Shown here piece by piece: positions 1 to 7,242 of a stretch of 64,000 nt of DNA. This DNA is from Xanthobacter dioxanivorans (GTDB lineage: Bacteria; Pseudomonadota; Alphaproteobacteria; Rhizobiales; Xanthobacteraceae), in NCBI RefSeq assembly GCF_016807805.1, contig NZ_CP063364.1, forward strand, positions 1 through 64,000, given 5' to 3'. The translations under genes and the position numbers were made by a program. How positions within the stretch are numbered: position 1 is the first letter of the stretch; every line of letters begins with the position of its first letter. Below the pieces are notes generated by a model, which did not search any database, had not been told where the DNA came from, and was given only the letters and a program-made list of their open reading frames with translations.

Positions 1-2
1 GC

Positions 3-237
3 GATGGTGCGCGCCAACATGGCGCCGGAGTGGTCCGTGAGCTCGACCCTGGATCTCGCGTTCTACCCGTCGCCGATCCATATGGCGTGGACGATGCGCC
101 GGATGGAGCTGCAACGCTCGCATTTCGTCATCCGGGTTACGGGTGGGTCGTCTTCCAACTGCCCCCTGGGGAGATCGCGACACTCGGGAAAATTCCTCGT
201 CACCGCGCCCGCCACACCCATCGGGACACCGGCATAG
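3..237 (+). CDS. 3' end of an unidentified gene cut by the window edge
   Basis: The frame open from base 3 reads as ordinary protein with a stretch LAFRHPGYGWVVFQLPPG and has no start inside the window, so the 5' part lies upstream. After the residues EIATLGK this frame becomes arginine-rich and unconvincing, while the frame ending at 237 (KFLVTAPATPIGTPA, stop) reads more naturally. A one-base slip near 190-195 is likely. I do not recognise the family. Other genes in this stretch are frameshifted too. Confidence 0.3.
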   Translation, partial: MVRANMAPEWSVSSTLDLAFYPSPIHMAWTMRRMELQRSHFVIRVTGGSSSNCPLGRSRHSGKFLVTAPATPIGTPA

Positions 238-286
238 CTCCAATGCGCGCGCCCAATTAAAGCTCGCATCCTCCGTTCGGAGTTTT

Positions 287-415
287 ATGCAGCTCGGGCA
301 GAGATGCTGTTCGCAGAGTGAAGGCTTCGGCTGTCTGTGCGCTAAATGCCGGATCGAGATCACGGCGCCCGTTCGTTTTGAGCGGCGCGTGATCTGGTGC
401 CTCTACTGTGCCTAG
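287..415 (+). CDS. small zinc-ribbon-like protein, 42 aa
   Basis: A short ORF starting at an ATG with a GGAG ribosome site at 279-282. The product holds two CxxC pairs (CAKC and CLYC) separated by about 20 residues, plus an N-terminal CC, the layout of a minimal zinc ribbon. It lies directly upstream of the decayed exonuclease. Function unknown. The spaced cysteine pairs and the ribosome site are the only evidence that it is real. Confidence 0.45.
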   Translation: MQLGQRCCSQSEGFGCLCAKCRIEITAPVRFERRVIWCLYCA

Positions 416-451
416 AGGAGGGCAGCTCGTAGAGATTGATCGGCCGATCGC

Positions 452-580
452 ATGCCACCGGTGGACGTTCGGATTACGCGAGAAGAGGCATCCACGAACG
501 CGCGGCTCTCGAGCGAGGAGAGTTTGACGAGGCCATGGAAAGACGCGCTCGTGAGCCTCGACGGCGAGCGCTCAACTTGA
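452..580 (+). CDS. short ORF of unknown function, 42 aa
   Basis: An ATG-initiated frame (MPPVDVRITREEASTNARL...) with a balanced, protein-like composition, ending 16 bases before the exonuclease start. There is no clear ribosome-binding site. It could be a genuine small gene or the 3' part of one whose start was lost. Weakly supported. Confidence 0.25.
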   Translation: MPPVDVRITREEASTNARLSSEESLTRPWKDALVSLDGERST

Positions 581-595
581 AGAAAGCACAGCGCG

Positions 596-1491
596 ATGGA
601 AAACGACCTGGAAGCCATGGCGGCCGCTCTGGAGGCTTCGGCGAATATCAAGTTCGCGCAGGCTCCGGCCCCGAACCTATATCGCGGAGGTGCCCCCAGG
701 TGAGAGGACCTGGCGAGGCCTAGTGCTCGATGTCGAAACAACCGGCCTGGCCACAGACGATGAAATCATCGAGCTCGCCATGGTGCCGTTCACCTATGGG
801 GGGACGGTACCATCTTCAACGTTGGCGACGGCTTTGAGCGCCTACGGGAGCCGGCAAAGGCGATCCCCCACGAAATCAGCCAGCTCACAGGCATAGACGC
901 CAGTATGGTGGCAGGTTGTGAGATCGGGCCGAGGAGGTCGCAAATTTCGTCTCTGAGGTGGACCTGGTTATCGCCCAACAACGCAGACTTCGATCGCAAC
1001 GTCGTCGAGCGCTCCTTTCCGATCTTTCGTGACAAGCCGTGGGCGTGCTCGCTCACGCAAGTGCCCTGGAAGGAGGAAGGATTCGCCGGCGTTAGGCTTG
1101 GCCAGTTGCTCAACAGCTGCGGCCTGTTTCACGGCGCCACCGCGCCGGTGATGACTGCCGAGCCGTGATCGAGCTACTGGCGCGGCCGCTGCCGAAGTCG
1201 GGCGTTTCTGCGATGTCACGGCTCCTGGACGCGGCCCGCGTGGAGAGCATTAGAATCTGGGCCTCGAACACCCCATTTGAGCAAAAGGACAAGCTGAAGG
1301 CGCGAGGTTACAAGTGGATCGACAACACACCCGCTCAAGGCAAGGCGTGGGTCATCGACGTTTGCGAAAGCCTACTTGACGATGAGATGTCATATCTACG
1401 TTCGGAAATATATCGCCGCGACAGCATCCAGATCCCGCTTGCTCGCGTAACTGCTTATGACCGGTTTACCGATAGAGCCACCTGGATTTGA
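596..1491 (+). pseudogene. DEDDh-family 3'-5' exonuclease, broken by several frameshifts
   Basis: When the frames are stitched together they give one protein of about 295 residues: MENDLEAMAAALEAS, then (shifted near 645-660) RRLRPRTYIAEVPPG, the Exo I motif in LVLDVETTGL, then (shifted near 805) DGTIFNVGDGFERLREP, a damaged Exo II region reading as HNADFD if one base is changed near 977, and (shifted near 1140) the Exo III motif HRAGDDC followed by a C-terminal half ending near DRFTDRATWI. The DxE, HNxxFD and HxxxD residues are those of DnaQ/DEDDh exonucleases. Such enzymes are common on alphaproteobacterial plasmids and islands. At least four frame changes in under 900 bases mean the gene is inactive as written. 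Sequence error could explain one or two of them but hardly all. Confidence 0.8.
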
Positions 1492-1532
1492 TCCGGCGAG
1501 CGACTGCAATCTTGCAACAGCAGACGCAATCA

Positions 1533-2003
1533 TCACCCCTCCTCGCCTCGCCGTTTCCGGTCAAGCCTGTCCTGACCCCGAGCCCGATCCACGGCGCCGA
1601 ACGCGAACATCGCACCAATACAAATGAACATGAAAGCCGCTCCGCCCATCGCACCCATCAGGCCGCCGCGAGAACCCGCGAGTGCTCCCGCACCTGTCAG
1701 GGCAATAAGGAACCCTGTACCTGGATGCGGGCCATAATCCGGAAGCCGCCCCACCCCTCTACGAAATTCGCCCAGAACCTTGAAAGCGCCGGTCCATGCG
1801 ACGGGCGACAGCAGGAGTGCCAACGTACCAAGGATCGCAAAGACTGGAAGTGCATCGCCCGCCACTTGAGCCGCGCGCGCACCCACCTCTCCCGGCACCA
1901 GCCGGCCTCCCAGCAAACTGACGGACGACAGCAGCGCCGCTATGACCGCATAGGCCATTGCCGCCCGTCGCCAAGCCTTCGCGTCTCGGATAGTGGCGCC
2001 CAT
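1533..2003 (-). CDS. multi-pass membrane protein, unknown function
   Basis: 156 residues with hydrophobic segments at about 13-33, 54-75, 97-112 and 114-136, and a basic, charged C-terminus (residues 138-156). This suggests three or four membrane helices with a cytoplasmic tail. I recognise no family motif. It is followed on the same strand, after a 37-base gap, by nothing identifiable, and preceded by the recombinase-like gene with which it could be co-transcribed. Its reading frame is intact, unlike the exonuclease next to it. Confidence 0.5.
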   Translation of the reverse strand: MGATIRDAKAWRRAAMAYAVIAALLSSVSLLGGRLVPGEVGARAAQVAGDALPVFAILGTLALLLSPVAWTGAFKVLGEFRRGVGRLPDYGPHPGTGFLIALTGAGALAGSRGGLMGAMGGAAFMFICIGAMFAFGAVDRARGQDRLDRKRRGEEG

Positions 2004-2040
2004 TGCCTGCTCCTATGTCTGCCGCGCCGCCGGCGCCCTC

Positions 2041-2616
2041 CTAATCGTTGCACGCACCGCGCTGGCCGAGGCGGCGATACAGGGTGGGCACACTGACGCC
2101 CACCTCTTCGGCGACAGATTCGACGCTGCGAGAGAGATCATTCCATAGGCCACGGGCAGCCTCCTCGCTTACTTTCCAATTCTTTGGCGGCGCTCCCCCC
2201 AGGCGGCCGGTCGCCGCGCGTTGCTGGCTCATCTTGGCAGCCACTTCCTTCCGGTTGACGCCCTCCGCACGTTGCGCGAACGCGAGGACCCGAACAACGT
2301 CCGGGTGCCATCGAATTGTTTCGCCCGTCTCTGCGTCTAGGACGGCGGCATTCCGTTGCCCCACCTTCTCGAGGGTCGCGAGGACATCTGCTTGTGACGT
2401 GCCAAGGCGACCAGCGTTCGCGACGACTAGGTAATCCCCACTCAAGAGCTTGAGGATGGCCTTTTCGCGCTCGGGCAAAACCCCGCCCCGGCGCCCAGGA
2501 ACGATCACGTCCATGAACACCCGTTTAAAGTCCTCGATGCCGGCGCGCCGCAGTGCGTCCTGCTGCGCCTCGAGCGGGGGCCCCGCACGTGAAAGCCGAA
2601 TGTAGCCACGCTTCAT
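2041..2616 (-). CDS. serine recombinase (resolvase/invertase type)
   Basis: 191 residues. The N-terminus GYIRLSRAGPPLEAQQDAL matches the resolvase start, where the serine (Ser9) is the nucleophile that attacks DNA, and the later LVVANAGRLGTSQADVL matches the conserved 'DRLGRS' helix region in degenerate form. The C-terminus (SRSVESVAEEVGVSVPTLYRRL) is a helix-turn-helix. The Asp-Arg of the DRLxRS motif is replaced by Ala-Gly, which may reduce activity. The family catalyses site-specific inversion or resolution and is common on plasmids. Its promoter region holds a large inverted repeat shared with the divergent gene at 2717. Confidence 0.75.
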   Translation of the reverse strand: MKRGYIRLSRAGPPLEAQQDALRRAGIEDFKRVFMDVIVPGRRGGVLPEREKAILKLLSGDYLVVANAGRLGTSQADVLATLEKVGQRNAAVLDAETGETIRWHPDVVRVLAFAQRAEGVNRKEVAAKMSQQRAATGRLGGAPPKNWKVSEEAARGLWNDLSRSVESVAEEVGVSVPTLYRRLGQRGACND

Positions 2617-2632
2617 GGAACGCCCATTTTGC

Positions 2633-2681
2633 AGTTATCATAACTCTTGCTCTTGACATTATGATAGGAGTTATGAGAACT
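2633..2681. promoter_or_regulatory. inverted repeat between divergent genes, probable operator
   Basis: AGTTATCATAACTC at 2633-2646 is the reverse complement of GAGTTATGAGAACT at 2668-2681 with one mismatch in 14. A TTGACA hexamer lies between at 2653-2658. The site sits between the recombinase (minus) and the DUF5983-like gene (plus), so a protein bound here would control both. The cognate regulator is not known; the recombinase is the obvious local candidate. Confidence 0.5.
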
Positions 2682-2716
2682 GTCAATCGACCCCACCTCG
2701 CAACGGATTGCGAACC

Positions 2717-3019
2717 ATGAGCAGCACTGCGATTTCCTCTCCTCGTCCCCGGCAGGTTCGCCAGTTCCTTGACCTTTCGACGGCCCACCTCACCCCCCAG
2801 ACGCGAGGCGATTGGGCTCTCTGCTTGCCCACTCATGTCCACGAGACGACATATGGGTTCCTTGTCTGGGCAGGAGACCAGAACGACAGCACCACTGATG
2901 ACGGGTGGCCGAATGAAGTCATCGAGTGCCGCCGTCTCGCCCGCTCGCTGAGCTGCGACTACCTGCTGTTCGACGCTGACGCCGACGAGATCGACGAACT
3001 GGAGTCGTTCGACGATTGA
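2717..3019 (+). CDS. DUF5983-like small protein
   Basis: 100 residues from the ATG at 2717. The order FLDLSTAHLTPQT, then YGFLVWAGD, then a DGWP, and finally SCDYLLFDADADEIDEL resembles the DUF5983 family of plasmid and phage proteins, which share STAHL, YGW(F/L)V and CDYxLFD blocks. The function of that family is unknown. It is intact and opens a plus-strand run of small genes reaching to 4236. The upstream inverted repeat at 2633-2681 probably regulates it. Confidence 0.65.
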   Translation: MSSTAISSPRPRQVRQFLDLSTAHLTPQTRGDWALCLPTHVHETTYGFLVWAGDQNDSTTDDGWPNEVIECRRLARSLSCDYLLFDADADEIDELESFDD

Positions 3020-3066
3020 TCGACACCAATCTATTACGCTCGAGTAAGGGATTACAACCAGTGACG

Positions 3067-3324
3067 ATGAGTCAGCCTGCAACGATCTCAGCCGCTAGGC
3101 GCGACTTCCTGCTTAATACGCCCAACGCCTGCACACGTTGGGGACAGGTCACGCTAAGCGCTACGTCGGGCTGCGCAGCCGCCGACCGCCGATTCGTGCT
3201 TTCCGGGCCCTCCGGGCGCCACTCCCTGTTGGTGGGCGCTACGGACGCCGCTCGTCTGAATGCGCACTGGCATGCCTTCTGCGCGGTTCCAGCCAACTTC
3301 CCCACCACCGTCGAGAGGAACTGA
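3067..3324 (+). CDS. hypothetical protein, 85 aa
   Basis: MSQPATISAARRDFLLN start; an in-frame GTG two codons upstream (3061) is an alternative. Contains LLVGATDAARLNAHWHAFCA near the C-terminus. No motif I recognise. It ends one base before the next gene, so the two are probably translated from one message. Confidence 0.45.
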   Translation: MSQPATISAARRDFLLNTPNACTRWGQVTLSATSGCAAADRRFVLSGPSGRHSLLVGATDAARLNAHWHAFCAVPANFPTTVERN

Positions 3325-3325
3325 G

Positions 3326-3511
3326 ATGTCGCGCACGCCCGCAGAAGTGGTTCAGCTCATGCTCAGCGCCATGAGCGAAATGGCAACGCAGATCGAGCAG
3401 ATGCAGAGCATGTTCACCGACGAAGACGGCGCCATCGCGAACGCGCTCGATGAATATGCCGACGCCGAAATGGCCGGCCGCGAGCTCATCAAGGCGCTCA
3501 CCGCCAGTTAG
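3326..3511 (+). CDS. small acidic helical protein, 61 aa
   Basis: Begins one base after the previous stop (TGAGATG arrangement). The product is acidic and rich in Met, Glu and Ala (MLSAMSEMATQIEQM), predicted to be mostly helical. No known function. The close spacing suggests translational coupling to the gene at 3067. Confidence 0.45.
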   Translation: MSRTPAEVVQLMLSAMSEMATQIEQMQSMFTDEDGAIANALDEYADAEMAGRELIKALTAS

Positions 3512-3596
3512 GCACGCCATGTCGCGGATCGTCTTTACCCGGCGTCTCAGCCTGGTGGCCCAAATTGCTCCCCCGGCTGGCGCAACGGACCAAGCC

Positions 3597-3631
3597 CAGG
3601 GCGCCTGCGCATCGGCGGCGTAGGCGCCCTG
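3597..3631 (+). terminator. GC hairpin, possible terminator
   Basis: CAGGGCGCC (3597-3605) and GGCGCCCTG (3623-3631) form a perfect 9-bp stem with a 17-base loop. It lies between the small gene ending at 3511 and the one starting at 3641. No U-tract follows, so termination is uncertain. Confidence 0.35.
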
Positions 3632-3640
3632 CTCCCGCAA

Positions 3641-3886
3641 ATGAACGCTTCAGCTAAGGCTTTGGCTATGCCGCTCTATGCAGTGACCGTGAAGGAGATC
3701 GTCCTGCGGACTGCCATCATCGACGCTCCGAATAAGGCGGCTGCGCGAGAAATGGCACGCCGCGGCGAATGCGACGATTGGGTGGATCTTCAGGCCACCG
3801 GTGAAGGCCGCCAGGTCGTGGGAAAGGCTCTTCTCCAGGCGCCTTCGCAGCGCCCACCCATCTCCGGCTTGCGCCGTCCGAAGTGA
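3641..3886 (+). CDS. hypothetical protein, 81 aa
   Basis: Core sequence YAVTVKEIVLRTAIIDAPNK followed by AAAREMARRGECDDW resembles the beta-strand plus helix of small plasmid proteins in which a sensory strand precedes 'A..AA..A' helix, but I cannot name a family. The ATG at 3668 (MPLYAV) has a better upstream AAGG than 3641 and may be the true start. The stop overlaps the first operator repeat of the next gene. Confidence 0.45.
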   Translation: MNASAKALAMPLYAVTVKEIVLRTAIIDAPNKAAAREMARRGECDDWVDLQATGEGRQVVGKALLQAPSQRPPISGLRRPK

Positions 3887-3915
3887 TCTATTATATTTCC
3901 CCAATGATCTATCAT
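3884..3915. promoter_or_regulatory. tandem TGATCTATNAT repeats, probable operator
   Basis: TGATCTATTAT at 3884-3894 and TGATCTATCAT at 3905-3915 are direct repeats 21 bp apart (two helical turns) just upstream of the GTG start at 3931. The second copy is part of a near-palindrome AATGATCTATCATT. The gene downstream appears to encode a DNA-binding protein, so autoregulation is plausible. Confidence 0.4.
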
Positions 3916-3930
3916 TGCGGAGGTGCTGCC

Positions 3931-4236
3931 GTGGCTTTGAAGACGATTTCCGATCAACGCGACGAGCAACGTGTTGCGCTCGAGCTCCTGGGCGATGCTC
4001 TGCGCTCGGCGCAGAAGGAATTGGACCGTCTCTGGAAGCTCCACGAGGCCAAGTTCGGCAGCGAGGATGATACCTACATCCGCGACGGAGCATTCACCGA
4101 CGCCGGCCTGAAGCGCCTCCGTCTGTTTTTCGAGGAGAACAAGCGGAACGTGGAGCTCGCGCAATTCTTCGGTGTGACGGATGGCGCGATCGCTTACCAG
4201 CGCAAACGCTGGATGCAGGTGAAGGCGGCGCGCTGA
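3931..4236 (+). CDS. putative DNA-binding protein with C-terminal helix-turn-helix
   Basis: 101 residues from GTG at 3931, chosen because GGAGG at 3919-3923 stands seven bases upstream. An N-terminal helical part (EQRVALELLGDALRSAQKEL) could form a coiled coil. The C-terminus ENKRNVELAQFFGVTDGAIA has the shape of a helix-turn-helix (NxELAxFFGVTxGAI). The upstream direct repeats may be its operator. No family assignment beyond that. Confidence 0.5.
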   Translation: MALKTISDQRDEQRVALELLGDALRSAQKELDRLWKLHEAKFGSEDDTYIRDGAFTDAGLKRLRLFFEENKRNVELAQFFGVTDGAIAYQRKRWMQVKAAR

Positions 4237-4282
4237 CCTCATACTCGTGCCTCGATGAGCTCCGCCTCAATCTGAGGCGGGG

Positions 4283-4702
4283 CTACGCCGCGATCCACGG
4301 ATCAATTAACGGGACCCCGCACCCCTCGAAGTCGCGAACGTTTCGGGTCACTACGGCGAGCCCATGAACGATCGCCGTCGCGGCAATGAGCGCGTCGCCT
4401 TCGGACTTCCGGTTTGGGACATGGAGCCCCGCACAGCATCGGGCCACAGGCACGTCCACGTCTAGCACGCGGCCGGCGAACGCCGTCAGAACTCCGGTAT
4501 CCAGCCAACGCCTCAGCACAAGCCCCTTTGAAGGATCACTGCGCTCTGCTTGGCGCACTCCTTTCTCGATCTCGAGGATCGAAATCACCGACACGTAGAG
4601 GCTGGAGGTCGGAACGCTCCGAACCCAAGCCAAGACATTGGCATCGGCCCGCGCGGTCCTCCGCAGCTCGGAGAGGACGTTGGTGTCCAGCAAATAGCTC
4701 AC
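4283..4702 (-). CDS. vapC: VapC-family PIN-domain toxin
   Basis: 139 residues with the PIN-domain acidic set: Asp6 in YLLDTNVLSE, Glu in ISILEIEKGV, Asp in EGDALIAATA and Asp in TRNVRDFEG. These residues coordinate Mg2+ for RNA cleavage; VapC enzymes usually cut initiator tRNA or the 23S sarcin-ricin loop. Its start overlaps the antitoxin stop by four bases (ATGA at 4699-4702), the usual arrangement in type II pairs. The family length (about 135-140) fits, and all catalytic residues are present, so it should be active when freed from the antitoxin. Confidence 0.9.
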   Translation of the reverse strand: MSYLLDTNVLSELRRTARADANVLAWVRSVPTSSLYVSVISILEIEKGVRQAERSDPSKGLVLRRWLDTGVLTAFAGRVLDVDVPVARCCAGLHVPNRKSEGDALIAATAIVHGLAVVTRNVRDFEGCGVPLIDPWIAA

Positions 4703-4947
4703 AGCTCTACAGGCCTCGTGACATCGCCCAGGCGAGCAGGCTCGAAGTCGATGTCGTCGCCATCCGGCATGCCAAGCAGCACGTCCAGCGTCGGCCGCAC
4801 CGTTTGCAGCTGGGTGTAAGCCTCAAATGAGAGCAGCACATGCGTCGGACGGCCTCGGTCGGTCACGAGTACCGGACCCGTGAGTGCCGCCTTTTTCGCG
4901 CGAGCAACATCCTGATTGAAATCCCGACTTGAAAAGGTGGTGGGCAT
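4699..4947 (-). CDS. vapB: Phd/VapB-type antitoxin
   Basis: 82 residues. The N-terminal pattern FSSRDFNQDVARAKKAA, then GPVLVTDRGRPTHVLLSFE, is the Phd/YefM DNA-binding fold; the C-terminus (MPDGDDIDFEPARLGDV) resembles the acidic toxin-binding tail. First gene of the operon, translationally coupled to vapC. Such antitoxins repress their own promoter together with the toxin, and the GTAGCAA/TTGCTAC palindrome upstream at 4966-5025 is the likely operator. Confidence 0.85.
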   Translation of the reverse strand: MPTTFSSRDFNQDVARAKKAALTGPVLVTDRGRPTHVLLSFEAYTQLQTVRPTLDVLLGMPDGDDIDFEPARLGDVTRPVEL

Positions 4948-4965
4948 GCCCGCCTCCGCGCATTG

Positions 4966-5025
4966 TTGCTACGTTGCTATTTTTAGCTTGCACAACCCCG
5001 ATTGGCAATGTAGCAATGTTGCTAC
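4966..5025. promoter_or_regulatory. operator cluster of the vapBC promoter
   Basis: GTAGCAA-TG-TTGCTAC at 5010-5025 is a perfect 7+2+7 palindrome. Half-sites TTGCTAC (4966-4972) and TTGCTAT (4974-4980) lie closer to the antitoxin start. All three are upstream of vapB on the minus strand, as expected for cooperative autorepression by an antitoxin-toxin complex. Confidence 0.6.
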
Positions 5026-5067
5026 TTTCGCAACGGCGGAAGCTCACGCCAGATGAGGCAAGCTGCC

Positions 5068-5361
5068 ATGGGTGCTGTGTTCAACTCCATGAAGATGGAC
5101 GGAAAATTGATCCGAAAGCAGGTCGAGGCAGGATTCCTCGACGCCCAAGAGAAGGATCGTCACGAGAACGGCCACCAATACTCGGGTGGATTTGGCATGG
5201 CGGACGGCATCCTGTTCGCCTCTCGGACGTTCGACGACGAGGCCACCGCCAATACCTGGCTTGAGGACAACTGCCAGAAGTTCGGGCCTGCCATTGCGGT
5301 CTCGTATCTGGATGAGCACGGCGCTGCGGCGTGGCTTGTGGGCGCCAACTGCGCCTCCTGA
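5068..5361 (+). CDS. conserved-looking hypothetical protein, 97 aa
   Basis: Start placed at the second ATG (MGAVFNSMKM) because GAGG stands nine bases upstream. The protein has HQYSGGFGMADGILF, then a run of acidic and Ala-rich residues (DDEATANTWLEDNC), then GPAIAVSYLDEHG and ends AWLVGANCAS. The regular sheet-helix-sheet order looks like a small globular domain. Proteins with this 'YSGGFGMA...' block occur in plasmid and phage gene runs but I know no function. Confidence 0.5.
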   Translation: MGAVFNSMKMDGKLIRKQVEAGFLDAQEKDRHENGHQYSGGFGMADGILFASRTFDDEATANTWLEDNCQKFGPAIAVSYLDEHGAAAWLVGANCAS

Positions 5362-5412
5362 AGGCGTCCGCAAAGAATAGTGCCGTCCACACCTCTGATT
5401 GAGGACTTCCAA

Positions 5413-5695
5413 ATGAGCTACGTCATCGCATTTTACGAGATCGATAAGGCCTACGGGGGATCGGAGGAAGGTGGCTGGTGGTTTAACACTGGCACGCTCG
5501 TCCGTGTATTCGCGGTGCGCAGGACCGAGACCAGCGCGTTCGCAGTCGCCCGTCGCGCCAATGCTTTGCTGACGCGTCCAGGGCAGCAAGCGCTCGGTCG
5601 GCAGCGTGCTGTACGACGGCGGCCGGCACGAGGCGCACGTCTACGAAAACACTGCGCCCGCCCACTTCCCGGAGAGCCGTCCCCACTACGAGTGA
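5413..5695 (+). pseudogene. hypothetical gene with a frameshift
   Basis: The first frame gives MSYVIAFYEIDKAYGGSEEG and continues to VARRANALL near 5570; from about 5580 the natural continuation is in another frame (QGSKRSVGSVLYDGGRHEAH, ending SRPHYE with a TGA at 5693-5695). The shift makes the original frame run on through the intergenic gap into the next gene, creating an artificial 268-residue ORF. A protein of about 94 residues would be restored by correcting the slip. Confidence 0.6.
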
Positions 5696-5778
5696 GCCGC
5701 CCGGGAATTGCTTCATCCGCCAGGGCGCCTCCGATTGGCCGCCCCGGCAAACACCCCCTTCATCTTGAGGATCACACC

Positions 5779-6186
5779 ATGCTCAAATTCACGAAAGGCG
5801 CTGTCAAATGGTCGCGCCACGGCATCGACGACTACTATTGGCTTTACTACACCCCTAACTGGTTAGGCCCGCGGCTCCGCTATTTCGGCTATGGGCAGGA
5901 GTGGTACGACGGCCCGTTCTCGAGCTTCGGCTTCTGGTGGTTCAACGTCTGCTGGCGCCTTCCTTGGACGCGGCATGACGGAACCCGAAGCTTGATGTTC
6001 AGGGCACCTCAAGGGCTCGGACAGGCCCAGCGCACCGCTGCGCTCGAGGGCCTGGCCGCGGCGCGGCTCTTCATCCTCGGGTTCGAGGACGATGAAGCCC
6101 AGGAAGGCATCACCGATCTCCTCGCGAAGATCGAGGCGGGCATCTCGGCCTTGAGGGAGCCAGTCACCCCGGACGCCCCCAAGTAG
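5779..6186 (+). CDS. aromatic-rich hypothetical protein, 135 aa
   Basis: Starts at ATG 5779 (MLKFTKGAVKWSRHG) after a GAGG at 5766-5769. The first 75 residues are rich in Trp, Tyr and Phe (DYYWLYYTPNWLGP, FGFWWFNVCWRLPW), with an Ala/Leu-rich helical C-terminal half (AALEGLAAARLFILGFEDDE). No transmembrane run is long enough to be certain. I cannot name a family. The upstream frame reads into it only because of the frameshift in the preceding gene. Confidence 0.5.
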   Translation: MLKFTKGAVKWSRHGIDDYYWLYYTPNWLGPRLRYFGYGQEWYDGPFSSFGFWWFNVCWRLPWTRHDGTRSLMFRAPQGLGQAQRTAALEGLAAARLFILGFEDDEAQEGITDLLAKIEAGISALREPVTPDAPK

Positions 6187-6209
6187 CCGTCACGCCGGCG
6201 CCAGCGCGG

Positions 6210-6782
6210 CTACAGCGCCAGCCCCTCAGCGCCGGGAATGTAATCCGGCGCGATGCCAGCCAATTCCCCCAGAGCCGTGGCGAGCTGATCGAGGCGGCCT
6301 GCGTCCAGAGCGGCCGCTGGCAGCTGCGCCCGGATGATCCCGCCTTCATCGAGCTCGATGCTGGCTTCCGGGAAGTTGACCGCCAGGGCACTTACAGGGT
6401 CTTCGGACATGGAACCCGATCGAACCTGCTCGAGCACCAGGCCCGCGCCGTGCTCCTGTGCGCGCACTTGGCAGGGAAGACAGACCTCGACGCCCTGGGC
6501 CGGCGGAGGCAACAGCCCCGCCACCGCCAGGACCTCCTCCAACCGCCCGGGCTCCAGCGTGAAGATGAAGCCCGAATCCACGTGGTAGCGGCCGACGTAC
6601 CAATCCTGAGCGCTTACGTCTGCATCGAGCCCAAGCCCGTCTTCACCTGCTGTCACGACGAGCGCGCCCCCATCGGCGGTGCCGCGGCGCAGAGCTTCTG
6701 CCCCTCCCCCGGTTGGCTCAATCGAAAACCCGTACTGCTTGCCGATGCGCTCAACCGCCGCGCGCTGGGCCTCTGACGCCAT
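6210..6782 (-). CDS. hypothetical protein, distantly like a conjugation-linked protein of the right flank
   Basis: 190 residues. The centre holds a CLPCQV pair. The C-terminal third (ALAVNFPEASIELDEGGIIR, followed by LDQLATALGELAGI) parallels the C-terminus of the large protein at 54231-56060 (AVRSRFPEAEIWLTQG, then ERIGELNDALYDLV). If real, this links the left and right flanks as one backbone. Function unknown. A divergent promoter with an ATACT-TTT-AGTAT palindrome lies upstream. Confidence 0.5.
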   Translation of the reverse strand: MASEAQRAAVERIGKQYGFSIEPTGGGAEALRRGTADGGALVVTAGEDGLGLDADVSAQDWYVGRYHVDSGFIFTLEPGRLEEVLAVAGLLPPPAQGVEVCLPCQVRAQEHGAGLVLEQVRSGSMSEDPVSALAVNFPEASIELDEGGIIRAQLPAAALDAGRLDQLATALGELAGIAPDYIPGAEGLAL

Positions 6783-6834
6783 AAGGATCTCCTTTTGGGG
6801 TTGGAGTGGATCGGGTTGTGGCGATGCTCATTTG

Positions 6835-6852
6835 ATACTTTTAGTATTGACA
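6835..6852. promoter_or_regulatory. palindrome and -35-like hexamer between divergent genes
   Basis: ATACT-TTT-AGTAT at 6835-6847 is followed directly by TTGACA (6847-6852) reading to the right. It stands between the minus-strand gene ending its start at 6782 and the plus-strand gene at 6970. A convincing -10 is not visible. Confidence 0.3.
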
Positions 6853-6969
6853 ATGACGATAAGGCCCGGTCAAATCCAACCAACGTCAATGACGCCGGCA
6901 TTCCCGGCGGTAAAGCCGCCTCTGGTGCTCGATCATTGACCTTCATAACCGACGATAGGAGCCAACCAG

Positions 6970-7231
6970 ATGCGTCACAACTCCCGAACGATGTTCACCG
7001 TCCGCGCCATCCGCTCGATGATCGAGGAGGGGCGCCACTGACGCCGAGATCGCGGCCTCCCTGGGCGAGGACGAGATCGACGCCGAGATCGACGCGAGGC
7101 TTGCCGAGTACGAGCACGAGTTGCGCTACGGCCACGACGAGAACGATGGGATGACCACTGCGGAGCGGGAATTCCACGATCGCCTGAGCCTCGGTCGCAA
7201 CGACGCCGGCGAATGGCTCGGCTTCATGTGA
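6970..7231 (+). pseudogene. small hypothetical gene with a one-base frameshift
   Basis: MRHNSRTMFTVRAIRSMIEE... stops at 7039-7041, but the next frame continues smoothly as TDAEIAASLGEDEIDAEIDA and ends EWLGFM at 7229-7231. Removing one C at 7035/7036 restores IEEGRTDAEIAASLG. The motif 'SMIEEGRTDAEIAASLG' looks like a short helix-turn-helix. Whether this is a real lesion or a consensus error cannot be told from the sequence. Confidence 0.55.
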
Positions 7232-7242
7232 GGAGATCTTCC

